DNA of 64,000 nt from Stropharia rugosoannulata. Lineage: Eukaryota > Basidiomycota > Agaricomycetes > Agaricales > Strophariaceae. Positions 20,438 through 32,355 of the stretch are shown here, piece after piece. The notes under the pieces were generated by a model. It was not told the DNA's origin. It searched no databases and saw only the letters and a list, made by a program, of their open reading frames with translations. Location: positions 1,612,001 through 1,676,000 of the forward strand of contig JANCIK010000012.1 in NCBI GenBank assembly GCA_028532985.1, written 5' to 3'. The translations under genes and the position numbers were made by a program. Position 1 is the stretch's first letter, and each line of letters begins with the position of its first letter.

Positions 20438-22465
20438 CTAAGCGCCCTCCGCACGAGCATCGTCGGTGTCTGCCTCGCTAGGGACCCAGGAAGGGGTCAA
20501 GAAAACGGGGCGCAGCTGAGGGGTAGGGCGAGCGGAGACAGGAGTCTTGCCCTTCGAAGAAGATGCGACAGGAGGAGGGGTAGGGCCAGTGGAGACCGGA
20601 GTCTTGCCCTTTGAAGAAGAGGCGGGGGGAAGAGGAGCACTAGGCTCAGGAAGAGGGGCAGGAGGAAGGTCGGGGGAGATCTTCTTACTGGATTTCTTCT
20701 TTTTCTTCTTCTCCGCGGAGATGAGGGCGTCGGCGTCGCTTGCTTGGCGGCCCGCGGCGTCTTCAAAAACTTGCGACTCGGTAGCTAAGAATTCCTCGAG
20801 GGTGATGGCCTGCTCTGGCTGGGGGGAGGGGATAAAGGTGGAGGGGTCGTAACGGGGATGCTTGGGATCATAAAACTTAGCGAGCGGGGCAACAACAGCG
20901 GGGTCCTCGATAACGACGGGCTCACAGAGCGAGGCATACGCTTCGCGGAGGCGATCCAAGTCCAGACTGCAGAGCGCATCGAAAGTCTCACAATCGCGGA
21001 AGCGAGGTCCAATAACCAAGCCAGTGGGGAGGGTCAATGCCATTGCCCGCGCGAGTAGAGACAGCTCGACCAGCTGAGCGAAGTAAAGTCGCTCCGCTGC
21101 CCTACGCTGCTCCTCCACCACGCGCGCTTGATCGGAATATGCGCTGAGGCGCGAGAAGCCAGACAAAAGACCTAAAAGGTCATTGGGAAATAGATGTAAG
21201 AAAAATATAATAAGACAAGGGAGAAAAAGAGGGCGTACTAGTCAAAGAAGTGCGGTGCCAGAGAGTAGTGTCCTCGATGGCCTTGTCCAGCTCCGCGGGT
21301 TCCATGCAAAAGAAACACTTCCCCTTTGACTGGGTGCTGCAAGTGCAGCAATTACGAGCCCAACCTCGACAAATGCATTGATGTAAGCCCTCGTTCATGC
21401 GAGTATTGAAGGGGCGGGCGCAGTGGTTGCAAGTCATTCCTTTCTAAGAAAGACAAGGGGACGTCAGCTGAGGGGAACAAAACAAATACATAAATAAAAA
21501 GTAAAATTGAAACTTACCACGATTGCCCCTTGAAGGCGGCGCTCAGAAGGAAGGAGCTCGAGCCCAATAGCGTCTGGCAGCGGAGTACCGGCCAGTGCCA
21601 TTTTAGCGGAGAATACAGGAGGGAGAACGTCGAGAATGGGATAAGTCGACTTGTAGGCCACCTTATTTAAATCAGGCTTGAGGTTCGTGATCTCGGGGAT
21701 TCCGCTGGACACTAGAGCCGCCGGGGGACCGTCAGAAGAAGGAGGGACGACCAGCTCAAAACCCGGAGTGTCCCAATCGGACTCAGCAGCGGCAATGGCG
21801 GCATTGGTAGCAGTGGCCACAAGAGCAGCGGGGCGCTGCCGCTTGGTGGGCTTGGGACGGGGCGCAGCGGTGGGCACGATAACAACAGGCGGGGTAGGAA
21901 GGCGTTTACGCTTGTCTGGACGGACAGCGGAGGGAGGGGGCGAGGCGTTGCGGTCTGAGGCCATGTCGACGTCGCCGGACAAGTCAATGACGTGCTCAGC
22001 ACGGGGCGTCTCTGGACGACCGATGAGAGGGCGGGGAGCAGCAGTGTCTGAACCGTCCCAGGCGGTGGGGAAAGCTGTCTTGAAGTACTCGATGTAAGAT
22101 TCCAGCGGAGCGTGTCCGCTAGTGAGCCACATAGCGTCAGTGGGGAGCTCTTCGATGTCTCCACTTGCCAGCTGGACTTCGGCGATGTAGGACAGCAGAA
22201 TGCAGAGCTCGCGGACGCCGGGGTGATAGAGACCATCGGAAGGATAGCGGGACAGGTGGCGTTCGACAGCAGAGGTGATTGCACTCTTGAGCTCGCCGAG
22301 GCGCGTGGTGTCCGAAGAGGAAAGGCGGTCGCGGCCAGCGAGGGTTTCAAATTCCGTATAGACGAGAAGAGCGGGGCGTAGACGGCGAAAACGATCCTGG
22401 TCGTCCAAGAGACGCTCGGAGCGCTCGTAGTCGCGTTGACGGCAGTCGAAGTTGCGGAAAGCCAT
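20438..22465 (-). CDS. Element 1 antisense gene 4: Cys-rich protein, 628 aa
   Basis: Three exons (22465-21518, 21443-21239, 21171-20438) join in phase. The first exon is helical at its N-terminus (MAFRNFDCRQRDYERSERLL) and then carries an acidic/basic low-complexity stretch with an NLS-like DKRKRLPTPP. The middle exon is a compact cysteine/histidine cluster (CNHCARPF...CICRGW...CCTC...CFFC), probably zinc-binding. The last exon is helical, then Lys/Pro/Ser-rich (KKKKKKSSKK, repeated SSSKGKTPVS). A nuclear nucleic-acid-binding protein is a reasonable inference. Antisense gene B4 of element 2 has a similar Cys exon, with no clear sequence match elsewhere. The family is not identified. Confidence 0.65.
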
Positions 22466-22868
22466 GACGGTTCAGTAGAGAAAATAAAGAAGGCAGGTGG
22501 TCTGTGAGGAGAGGAAGGAAAAGAATGAGGGCCAGAAGGGAGCAAGGTCCCAGGTTCTTAACCAAATACCGGTTCAATGGAGGAATCTTCTGGAAAATAA
22601 AAATACGTTGGGGCGGCGTCAGACAAACTTTCAGGCAACCTACATAGAGAGCGGGTTTAGAGGTAGCGGAAAGAAACACAAAATAGGAAAAGAATATCCT
22701 TAATAAGAGAAAGAACCAGATAACAATGAAACTGGCCAGCGGAGATGCGCGAAAGATTAAAAAAAAATAGCCAAATAGGCGCTGGGAGATCTGAAAATAG
22801 AACAAGGGACGCTAAAAATAAATGCCGAAGTTGACTGAGGACAGTCAAAATTTTTAATGAGGGGGAGA
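22466..22868 (+). promoter_or_regulatory. Pre-LTR region with AGGA-loop hairpin and polypurine tract
   Basis: TTGACTG-AGGA-CAGTCAA (22831-22848) makes a perfect 7-bp stem, followed by an A/T spacer and the purine run GAGGGGGAGA ending at 22868. Polypurine tracts prime plus-strand DNA synthesis in LTR elements and abut the 3' LTR. Compared with the copy at 19933, stem positions 2 and 3 changed on both sides so that pairing is kept. The rest of the stretch shows no gene. Confidence 0.6.
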
Positions 22869-24285
22869 TGACAGGCCTGCGTCTACTTCAAGGCTGTAAG
22901 TGGCCACAGCGGGCGGTTCGGGTCGAAGTGCAGGGGTCCAGCGGAGCGGTGACTAGCCTGGTCAGCCGTCTCAGCGCTCAGCGCGTGCATCACAAATCAT
23001 CACGCGTGTGCTCAGCGGGCAGTTATGTGGGGTTCAGCGGACTGTACAGGCCATAAGTACACAGTTGAAGTACCGTAACAGCTGTCAGCGGAGCACATAA
23101 CGGTTACTGTCGTCCCAGCGGAAGGCAGGAGTACAGCTGAGCGGAAAATATCAAAGGCGACGAGCAGGACTGTGTGTAGACGGCGTCTCAAAAGGGCTCA
23201 GCGGAACACATCACGAAGGCGAAATTTGCCTAAGTCCACTCGTCAGGTGACCGTGGCGCGCGCGCTGGAGCGTGTGATGCCCGAGGGAATGCATAATGCA
23301 CACAGCACGGACTCCGCTGGGAACTTTGGCAGCGGTAGCCAGGCCTCGATGACCAAGATGGAGTCGCGCAGTGGAGTTTAACGGCGTCTCTCGGCGGAGG
23401 CTGGTAACACAACAGGATCAGGTCGCGCTCAGCGGAGTAGCCATCAAGGCGCCCAGCGGAGGCACATGCGCTCAGCGGACCTTTGGTCCGGCGTTGCTAG
23501 TATTTACTCTCCACCTAAATTAGTACACAACACGCGTCTATATAAACTTGTAATTGTAACTACGGAAATCAAGCAATTGTCTACCCACTAGATCTGTGTG
23601 TTGGGCTCCGTCCCAGACCGTCAGTGGGCTTTGTTTAGCTTTTGTTAGGGTCTTTACTGTGAAGTGTATTGTGAATCATAGAAGTTTTGGATAGCTTCTG
23701 GCCACCGGGTCATTTGGAGAGCTCAGCGGGGAGTCAGTGCAACCGTGTACGAAAACTCGCGCTGTAGTGTTTTGTGAATTGAGACTGCACCACCGGGTGA
23801 ACGAGGTTCTGGATAGCCTCAGCGGAATAGGACTTTGGACAGTCCCAGCGGAACGACTTTGGATAGTCAGCGGAGCGAGGCACAATTGGGAATACCAGCT
23901 TGTGTGAGCATCTGCATCGGTCACCGGACCTCAAACCCACTCAGCGGAATAAGCCCCGCGGAGCCACCATCAAAACTATACATTACTATCGATACCCTGC
24001 GCTCAGCGGAGGTCGCCCAGACATTAATCTGAGACTTCTAGAATTAAACCCCTCCTTAAAAACGAACTTGCAGGCACTGTACAGCGGACATCCATCTGGA
24101 CAGAACTTACGAGACTCTCAAACATCACAGTCCGCTCAGCGGAGAGGACCAGGAGAAGCGTAGACATCTATAATCCGTTTAGCTGAAGAGCGTCGCTCGA
24201 TCTAAGGGATAGGATCTCGCTCCGCTGGGGTTGTGTGTGTTTGTGTTTCTTGTGATTCGAGTCTAGCCCCGCGGCAGACCTCTCA
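22869..24285 (+). repeat. Probable 3' LTR of gypsy element 1
   Basis: It begins TGACAGGCC directly after the polypurine tract and is non-coding. It carries about 15 CAGCGGA copies and a TATA-like CTATATAAAC at about 23538. The proposed end, CCTCTCA at 24285, coincides with loss of the CAGCGGA motif. The 5' LTR is outside the window, so neither the end nor a target duplication can be confirmed. A block near 23597-23625 (CTCCGTCCCAGACCGTCAG) resembles the post-LTR leader of element 2, so the true LTR end could be earlier, near 23590. Confidence 0.45.
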
Positions 24286-24324
24286 CCGGAAGACAAGGAC
24301 TGTAGAGTTGACCAAGAGTTGAAC

Positions 24325-25507
24325 ATGACTGAACAACTTAAACAGGCATATCAAGAAATCAAACACATGGAACCTATCTCTGCTGGTGCAAGCCCTGCCA
24401 GTCGAGACAGGTTCATGGCCAGAATCAATGAGACTCAACAGCTTGCGGTCCTTATCTGCTTGCATATGGACGATATGATACATGGAACCAATGAGCACAA
24501 TGAAGAGAACAATGAACAGGAGAACATACCACTGCAGCCCAACAGCTTGGATGAGGAAAAAATAGATGTAAGAGCGGTTTACCATCACAATATGATGATT
24601 TAGTGTTGAAGAAAATACAGGAGCATGTTGCTGCTATACTGGAGATTGCCTCTGAAAATGACAAAGGAATCAACATCAAGTGGCTTATTGAGAGAATATT
24701 GCATCTAGAAAGGCTTGTTATGCAGCAAGCAGAGCAACATGGGTTTATCCGGCTGTTCAAAGGATACACTTATGATGAAAATGAAGATATAGTAAGTCTT
24801 TGCCAGATTGAAAAACAAAACCTATTGACCATATTAGACCCTTCTGTTTGATGCCATTGAGCCAAACTGGGCTGAAAATAAGGACCAGATGATTTTCCAG
24901 CTGAGTGTACAAAGTGCAAGCAAAGAGAATATGCTTGAGCAGCTGTATGCACGTGAGGCATCCATGACAGTGACTAGTGCAGCCATGGCTGCTGCCCAGT
25001 TTGCAAACAGTATAGGGCAGATTATACAAGCAATTGAGTTTCCCCAGGAATGGGCCCCTCTCAGCAAAGTTGACAAGAGCCAATTCCATGAGAATTTGTT
25101 CAAAAAATACAATCCTAAAGAGCAATTTCTGCGTTCCAAGTTGTACAAAAAGAAGTATAAAGCATTTCAAAACTGCCATGAAAGAGTTGTGAGCTTGAGG
25201 AAGAAGCTTGATTGCATGTATAAAAAGGCAAGTAGTTGTTCTCTTGTGTGTGGATGTATGCTACTAAGGATTCTTGTAGTTTGGTGCTGGTATCTTTATA
25301 GATAGTGTATGGGTGCCTACATCATGGATTGGGTCTGCAAAACCCGGACACAGCCCTTCATTTCCCAAATTATTGATGCTACTTCTCAAAGAAAATGTCT
25401 GCCATGATGTGAAGACAGCAGCAGAGCAAGTTGTATTGCAAATCATACCTGTGATCATGGATGCTGAAAGTGTGGAATATGTCAAGGCATTTTTGTTGGA
25501 TGAATAG
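24325..25507 (+). CDS. Unknown fungal gene, plus-strand member of a convergent pair
   Basis: The ATG at 24325 starts MTEQLKQAYQEIKHMEPISA. Coding blocks continue at about 24604-24790 (ERILHLERLV...HGFIRLFKGYTYDE), 24840-25225 (LFDAIEPNWAENKD...CHERVVSLRKKLDCMYKKA) and 25280-25507 (FGAGIFIDSVWVPTSW...SVEYVKAFLLDE). Introns separate them. The first junction is in doubt because the obvious splice (GTAAGA...TTTAG) changes frame. The protein is helical and charged with no domain I recognise. A diverged, broken homologue runs the other way at 25566-26712, 58 bp beyond this stop. The DNA is much more AT-rich than element 1. Confidence 0.5.
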
Positions 25508-25565
25508 ATGCATTTGGCCTGCACAATGTGCGGGCAACATTAAACACCAGTAGAATTACAATACT

Positions 25566-26712
25566 CTAGACCTCCAAAAAGGATTTTATATACTCGACAC
25601 TTTCATCATTCATCATCATCGGGATTACTTGTAGCAAAACCTGCTGTGCATCCTTTTTCACTGCTGCATCAAGAGGCTCATCAAGCAACAGCTTCAATGT
25701 TGCTGGAAATGTCAAGCTGCAACCAGTCTTTGATGAGCCATGCCATGATGTTGGTGCCCACACTGCATCAAGCAAAATACCAGCCCCAAACTAGATGGAA
25801 TCAGCAGTTACATCCCACTCAATATCACCATGCACCTTTCTATACATAACCTCTAGGTCATTCCTCACAGTGACAACCCATTCATGACACTTGCAAAATT
25901 GTTTCAGTGTCTTTTTGTATGATGCCAAGCCAGGCAGTTCCTCCGAGTTGTATATTTTGAATAAATCTTCCCAAAATTGGCTCTTGGCCTTTTTGCAAAG
26001 ACTGGCCCACTTGCATGAGAACTTGATAGCCAGGATACATTGTCCCAGGGCAGTTGTGAACAGACAGGCAGCATTTGCTGTTTCAGTCATTGCCATCGCG
26101 ACTTCCTGGGCATGCAGCCTTTCTATCTTGTTCATCTTGTCCTGGCTGTCAATAGCCAGTTGGACAACTGACTTGCCATTATAGTGACTCCAGTTTGGCT
26201 CGAATGCTTCAAACAGCTCCAACTAAAGTGGTGAGTTGAGTGGCCTTTTGACATTAAAAACATCACTTACTACATCCTGCTGTGGGTTATAGGCATATCC
26301 CCTGAAGAGTCTAATGAATCCCAGCTACTCTACTTGCTACATAGCTTGATTCTTGGGATGCAAAATCCTCTGGACAAGATGGTGAAGATGTATCCTCCCA
26401 TCATTCTCTCTCACTGCTGCCAAGATGCTGTCAACTCGATCCTGCACCTTCTATCATCACAGCCCCAGTGAATACAATACTTGTCAATATGCATCAAAAA
26501 CCTGCATTCTTAGGAGGCTCTGCCTTGCCACCCGACTCTGGTTCCATTGCCTTTGCTACAGTTTCCATGTGTCTGCTGATCAGTGCTGCAAGCTCCATAT
26601 TCTTGGAAACTCTAGCCATGAATCTGTCTCTAGTTGCTGGGCTGGCACTTGCAGACACAGGTTTGATTGAAGTTATTTCTTGATACACTTTCTCGAGTTG
26701 ATCAGTCATCAT
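25566..26712 (-). pseudogene. Broken paralogue of the 24325-25507 gene
   Basis: Blocks correspond in order to the plus-strand gene: MTDQLEKVYQEITSIKPVSA, then LGFIRLFRGYAYN, LFEAFEPNWSHYNGKS...CHEWVVTVRNDLEVMYRK and GAGILLDAVWAPTSWHGSS...SVEYIKSFLEV. The second block has two in-frame TAG stops (near 26322 and 26334) where the other copy has Gln codons. The pair is tail-to-tail, an inverted duplication with heavy divergence. Function unknown. Confidence 0.55.
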
Positions 26713-27305
26713 GGGTGCAGATGAAAAGCACAGTGCATCACATGATACAGGGCACAGGGTGCAGCAGCGGCAGCATCAAGTCGGAACTTTTTGACCAGCA
26801 TCAGTGTAGGGTCCTTCTGTATTTAACCTGCACTTACATTTTGACCAGCAGATCTGCTGGTGTACAAGATCTGGTTTCCTGCCACACTCATATTTTGACC
26901 AGCAGATCTTTGGTTGTAGCATCCCACCACGGGGGTTAAACCCTTACCATAATTCAAGGTTGAGGGTTCAATCCTCAACAACATCAGCAAGTTGTTTGTT
27001 TATTTTTTTGCTGTTTGTCAACCCCAAAAATGGAATAAAACCTTATAAAACAACCAAAACAGGATACATGAGAACCTATGTTCCTTTCCATGGAAACCAA
27101 AGAAGGTCCATTTAACTTTTTTATTGAAATTTCTTATGCTTCTATTTTACTTCTTGAGTTTGATGCTTATCTGTGTTTCTGGAAACAGAAATACCAACCA
27201 AAACAGGAAACTAAATAGACAACTTACTGATGTGTTCTTCCCTCACCTTTCTTTATATTGACTGTCCTTCTGCCCTGTCAATCTCAGTAAAAATGAAAAG
27301 TCCGG
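26713..27305. other. Non-coding DNA before copy A
   Basis: No gene is supported. TTTTGACCAGCAGATCT recurs (near 26841 and 26891), with a shorter match near 26789. A T-arm-like GAGGGTTCAATCCTC near 26965 lacks the rest of a tRNA. Confidence 0.3.
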
Positions 27306-28332
27306 TGTGAGGGGCTGGGGCTGGCCCCTCGTGAAAACAAGAAAAACCATAAGGTTAGAACATAGATACACAAGAAGCGACATATCCGCCATAACAATCG
27401 GAAACTCGCCATAACAATCGGAAACTCGCCATAACAATCGGAAACTCGCCATAACAATCAGAAACTACTATCGGAAACGGAAAGAACAAGAAGAAGCACA
27501 AAATATGAAGACTGAGATATGAAGATGCAAGTTTATTCGAAGATATGAAATATGTACATGATGAAACAAGAAGACAAGCACAAGGAAGACTCAAGATGTT
27601 ATTACAACTCAATGGCAGATCAAGAAAGATAACAGCATCAGAGCAATATTGGACTTCTGATGCCAACAACATCAGATCAATATTAACAATCTGATGTAAC
27701 TATGGACCCACAAGGGAGTCAATCACATGGAAATACTCATACATACGACCTGGGACAAATATGGCAACGGATTCTGATGATATGCAGGGGTTTCCGACAA
27801 CATGCAAGCGTGTGGTAGCAGAAAGCAGAAGTATCTCGATACAAACACAAGGGACATAGGTGTGGAAAGAGGGTTGGAGGAGATGTGTGTTTAGGGGAGA
27901 ACATGGAGTTGATCCGGCCGCAGGAAGATCTCTTGTGCTTGGGCTTGGTTTCCGAAGATAAGGATATTTGTGGCCAAGATATGAAGCATGCTGTAGTGCA
28001 GCATGGTTTCCGACGAGATAAAGTCAGCATGGGCGGTCGGATCTTCGTGGATGTATATGGTACGATCTGGGCATGGCAACCAGACGGGTATTTAAGGAGT
28101 AGTAGAATATCTCTGTACTTCTCCAGCTTCCTTCAGGGTTAAATTCTATCTACACACATCATATCAGTTTGCATCGGAAACCGTCATTTAAACCTCATAC
28201 ACTGGAAGCTCCTTGTTTTAAAACAAGTAAAACCTTTTCAACGTGCTATTGTTGTACACATGTTGCCTTTGCACATTGTGAACTATAGAGACAGGCTTTT
28301 CAGACCAGTCCAACCCAACTTCGCACCTCACA
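27306..28332 (+). repeat. 5' LTR of element 2 copy A
   Basis: It starts TGTGAGGGG and ends ACCTCACA, so the ends form a TGTGAGG/CCTCACA inverted pair. A primer-binding-like TGGAGCCCACCACGAGG follows 3 bp later (28336-28352). It holds several TCGGAAA motifs. The inner part matches the copy B 5' LTR closely; the outer part is clearly more diverged. Confidence 0.8.
27387..27466 (+). repeat. Four tandem 20-bp units in the copy A LTR
   Basis: Unit CGCCATAACAATCGGAAACT is repeated four times; the last has one change (TCAGAAA). Each unit carries the element 2 motif TCGGAAA. Copy B LTRs have a single degenerate version with TCAGAAA. Confidence 0.85.
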
Positions 28333-28522
28333 ACGTGGAGCCCACCACGAGGGTCTACAGTTCACAATAGATCCGTCTGTTCCAGACTGTCAGATAACTC
28401 GTCAACTTGCTGCAGAATTTGCTATACCCCTACAACCTCCTGAAGCACCCATCAAGAGAAGAAGGAAAAGACTGACACTGTCAGGAAGCCAAATATCTTC
28501 AGTACTCAGCCATATATCGGAA
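28333..28522 (+). promoter_or_regulatory. Leader and primer-binding site of element 2 copy A
   Basis: TGGAGCCCACCACGAGG begins with the TGG expected to pair with a tRNA CCA end. The leader continues to the gag ATG at 28523. The matching tRNA was not determined. Confidence 0.5.
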
Positions 28523-30328
28523 ATGGATCATGGAATCGAAGCAAACCCTTTTGAAGTTCAAACCATGGCGCCCAAAGTCAAGCCTTACCCAAATCGCAAC
28601 TCAAAAGATGCTCCATCGTTTACAGGACCCACTACTCCTTTACATCGATACCTAGAGGACATAGAGGAATTATGCAAAGACAGGGGAGACACATTGGATA
28701 TCACACGGATTACAAAAACCCTGTGGTATGTGGATTACTGATACCACGAAACATGGAAGAATATTCTAGACGAAAACAAATCCTGGAAGGAGAATAAACA
28801 AATATTACTGGAATATTTCCCTGGGTTGGATTCGCTCTACAAATACTCAGTCAACAATCTGCATAAATTAATACAGAAGTTTTCGAGCAAACCCATGGAT
28901 AATCAAGAACTTCTAGCAGAATATCATTGTGAATTCATGATTATAGCTACTTATCTGGAGAAGGAGCAATTATCATCAAGAGACAACATCAACAGAAACT
29001 ATGTTCTAGGTCTTCCAAAAGAATTCAGGGCGAAGGTTCTTACTCAATTAACAGCTGAAGACCCAAAGCGGAAACCGGGCCTGGTTCATGATTATCTTCA
29101 AGTTAATCGAGCGGCTCAGTATGTTCTTCAAGATAATGCTTATTCTGACAGGTATGGCCTTGAAGGCACACCTCGTGAACAAACGAAAACCGAAGAAACT
29201 TCTCTTGAGCTCATGCTAAGGAAAATGACATCGGAATTAGGATCAATAAAGATGTTCATGCAAGGCCAACCTAATACATCTTTTCCGACACAAGAAAGAC
29301 CTATGTATCGTTCCACTCCGCGCTACGCCCCTGGTTGCTTGTTTTGCAGAGACATTAATCATATTATGAGGTCTTGCAACTTGCCGGATGAATTTATAAA
29401 CAAGGGAATCATCAAACAAGGACCGAATGGTAGATTCACAATGGCTAACGGCGACTGGATCAATGGAACTGGAACAATAAAAGAAAGGATTGAAAACATC
29501 CTCAAACTGCAACATGCTCGAGATGTACCCCCTCACCTGTCGCCAGCTACCACGATGATGTTTTCCTGTACTACAGCTGAAACCTTGTTTAATTCTTCCA
29601 GTAAACTCGAAGAAGTCGACGAAGAAATCGGTGAGGTTTATCTGAAGACAAGATCTTCGCCCCAAGACAAACCTGGACCAGGCAAAAACTCATCTGCTTA
29701 TGAAAAAGTCCCTGAAGTTGTGATTGCCAAAAGGAAATCGGAAAAGACAATACCAGAAGCACATGTAAGATTTGAACCGGCTAAAGGACCCCAGTACAGA
29801 TTCACCTCAGGAGCGGAAAATCTGGATCTTCTTAAGAAAGTCATATCAAAATCTTTGGATGCAGAAATTACTATTTCTCAAAGAGAGTTGTTGGCTATTT
29901 CTGGAGAACTTCGGAAATATTTCAAGGAAACAACTACACCAAAGAGAATTCTGACAGTTAGCTATGTTCATGGCGAAGAAAATGAAGGGTCTTATGTGCT
30001 ACAATTTGCTTCGGAAAATGGGCCATCAGATAGAGTCCTTTTGACGGCTTCTCCCCTTATGAAACTCAGAGTGATACCTGCGTTGCTAAACGGTGAATTC
30101 ACGGCGGAATGTGTTTTGGACCAAGGATCGGAAATCATGGCAATGGACAAGCGCATATGGAGGAAACTGTCTCACAATATAAACCCAGAAAGGAAAATAT
30201 ATATGGAGTCTGCCAATACGGAATTATTGCAAACAGATGGCATGTGTGAAAACTTTAAAATCACTATTAGAAGCCTTGAACTCTATTTTCAAGTACATGT
30301 CGTGGATAAAGCCCTTTTCAAGTTCTGA
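28523..30328 (+). pseudogene. Element 2 copy A gag-protease (stop and frameshift)
   Basis: Gag starts MDHGIEANPFEVQTMAPK. A TGA after WYVDY (28739-28741) interrupts it, but the frame continues as a capsid-like helical domain (NLHKLIQKF, LPKEFRAKVL). A CCHC knuckle (CLFCRDINHIMRSC, near 29338-29380) follows, then a retropepsin-like segment (ALLNGEFTAECVLDQGSE, near 30085-30135). The frame is lost by a one-base deletion in a C/T run near 30313. Copy B has the extra C and is open there. Both copies have the TGA. Confidence 0.85.
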
Positions 30329-32355
30329 TAGGACAACTGTTCTTTGTGTATACTGGATGCACTACTAGGGATTATACAAATGGCAACCAGGAAATCACTT
30401 TGACTTGCCCCAACATGCAGAAGGTGGTTACTATTCCAACTCAGCCCAGGAATAAGGTTTCTGAAAAAAGAGTCAGCGGATTTTCCAGAATCCCGACTGA
30501 ATTAACAAGGTCGGGAAAGATGTTCATGTTAAATATAGTGCACGAGAGACGACATGAACAGCACAAGAAGGATATTCCTTCAGCACTATCATTTGGACGA
30601 TTTATAACTCCCTTATTTGCAGCAAGAATAGATGATGAAAGAGGATCATCATATCACGAAATATACCCTACTAATTTTAATTTTGAAGTTTCGGCCAGAT
30701 TTATCGGCCAATGTTTACAGAAGACTTATGCTTACTCTTTTCAACAAAGAGCACTAATAATAAAAGCCAGGAAGAAATATAAACCTGTGGCAAGACAGAC
30801 GTTTCCTGTGTCAACTACACTTCCCAAAGAATATCATGTTATTAGAAGAATTCCATCGGATCCTCTGGCTAATATGAAACCATTACCTTTTAAAGTGGAC
30901 CATATTGAACCAGGAATACGCTATACTAAAGAACGAATGGATGCCTGGAACATAAATGAAGATGGCTTCTTGACACCGGATGAAGCTCGTCTAGTTCAAT
31001 GGATCATTAAAGAACATGAGATGGGATTTGCATGGAATGAGATGGAGAAAGGTGCCTTCAGAGAAGACTATTTTGAACCACTAAAGATACCTGTTGTACC
31101 ACATGAACCATGGGCGGAAAAACCAATACCGATACCTCCAGGCATTGCTAAAGAAGTCATGAGAATTTTTCAAGATAAAGTTGCAAGCAAAGTATATGAA
31201 CCTTCTAGTTCACCATATCGGTCCAGGATCCTATATGTGCCAAAGAAAAGCAGAGCAATACAGGTAGTGCATGACCTGAGAAGGTTGAATGCAGTAACCA
31301 TAAAAGACTCAGCTCTACCGCCAGTTGTAGAACTTTATGCAGAATCTTTCAGTGGAAGAACTATCTATGCCATGTTTGATCTGTTTGTAGGATTTGACCA
31401 TTGGGTTCTTCATCAAGATTCAAGAGACTATACTACACTCTCTTCACCTATTGGAAACCTTAGATTGACCTGTCTACCACAAGGATTTACAAATTCAGTT
31501 CAAGTGCAGCAGGGAGATGTGTCATTTATCTTGGAGCCTGAGATTCCTGAATTTACGGCACCTTTTGTGGACGATGTACCGGTCAAAGGACCACGATCTT
31601 ATTATCAAGACGAGAATGGGGTCTATGAAACAATTTCCGAAAACCCTGGTATCAGAAGATTTTTCTGGGAACACTTGAACAATGTACATTGCATCATTCA
31701 AAGGATACAGCATGCTGGAGGAACCTTCAATGCCTCAAAATCTTTTTTGGCTGTACCAAGAATTAATGTTGTCGGGCATATGTGCAGCATCCAAGGAAGG
31801 ACAGTTGATGAGTCAAAAGTCAGAGTTATCAGGGATTGGAAACCTTGTGAAAACTTGACAGAAGTTCGCTCATTCTTGGGGACATTGGGTGTAATGCATA
31901 TCTTTATAAAAGATTATGCAATGCATTCAAGACTGTTAACTGAACTAACAAAGAAGGACGTTGAATTCACATGGGGACAAAGAGAGCAAGAAGCAATGGA
32001 CAGTTTAAAGTGTTTCTTAATTCAGTCTCCAGCATTAACAGCATTGGACTATGAATCCGAAGGACAGATAATAATGGAGGTGGACTCAAGCAACATAGCC
32101 GTGGGTTTTATTTTATCTCAGGTTAAAGAAGACAGAAAGGAACATCCTGCGCGGTTTGGTTCTATAACTTGGAACGAAAGAGAATCAAGATACTCACAAG
32201 CCAAGATCGAGTTATATGGCCTATTTCGCAGCCTTAGAGCATATCGGATATACCTGGTTGGAGTGGAAAACTTGATAGTCAGGACTGATGCGAGTTACCT
32301 CAAGGGAATGTTAAACAACCCCGATATACAACCTAATGCCACGATAAATCGCTAG
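30329..32355 (+). pseudogene. Element 2 copy A reverse transcriptase-RNase H
   Basis: An open frame covers the linker, the RT (VVHDLRRLNAVT, MFDLFVGFDHW, FVDDVPVKGP as the xxDD motif) and RNase H (MEVDSSNIAVGF, KIELYGLFRSL, VRTDASYLKGML). It ends at a TAG where related elements have Trp (INRW). About 30 codons beyond the stop, including VPGKSHSPDGLSRR, are still recognisable. Inactive as it stands. Confidence 0.88.

Larger units (their letters stand above)
16928..24240 (+). repeat. Dispersed CAGCGGA heptamer array (element 1)
   Basis: By hand I count about 38 CAGCGGA copies on the plus strand here, often as CTCAGCGGA, against fewer than one expected by chance, plus about nine in the two pol parts. 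The reverse orientation is about five times rarer over the same element. The 13.9-kb KDZ element has one copy, and 24.3-64 kb has two or three. The motif occurs in exons, introns, intergenic DNA and the LTR regardless of coding strand. It is therefore a property of the element rather than of codon usage. Confidence 0.8.

Noticed and set aside
20497..20766. Leucine-rich frame antisense to gene 4 low-complexity coding
   Set aside because: It is an out-of-phase reading of the Pro/Ser/Lys-rich exon.
26925..26990. tRNA gene suggested by GAGGGTTCAATCCTC
   Set aside because: A T-arm-like hairpin exists, but no A box, anticodon arm or acceptor stem closes.
27387..27466. CRISPR-like array
   Set aside because: Units are directly abutting 20-bp tandem repeats without spacers, in a fungal LTR.
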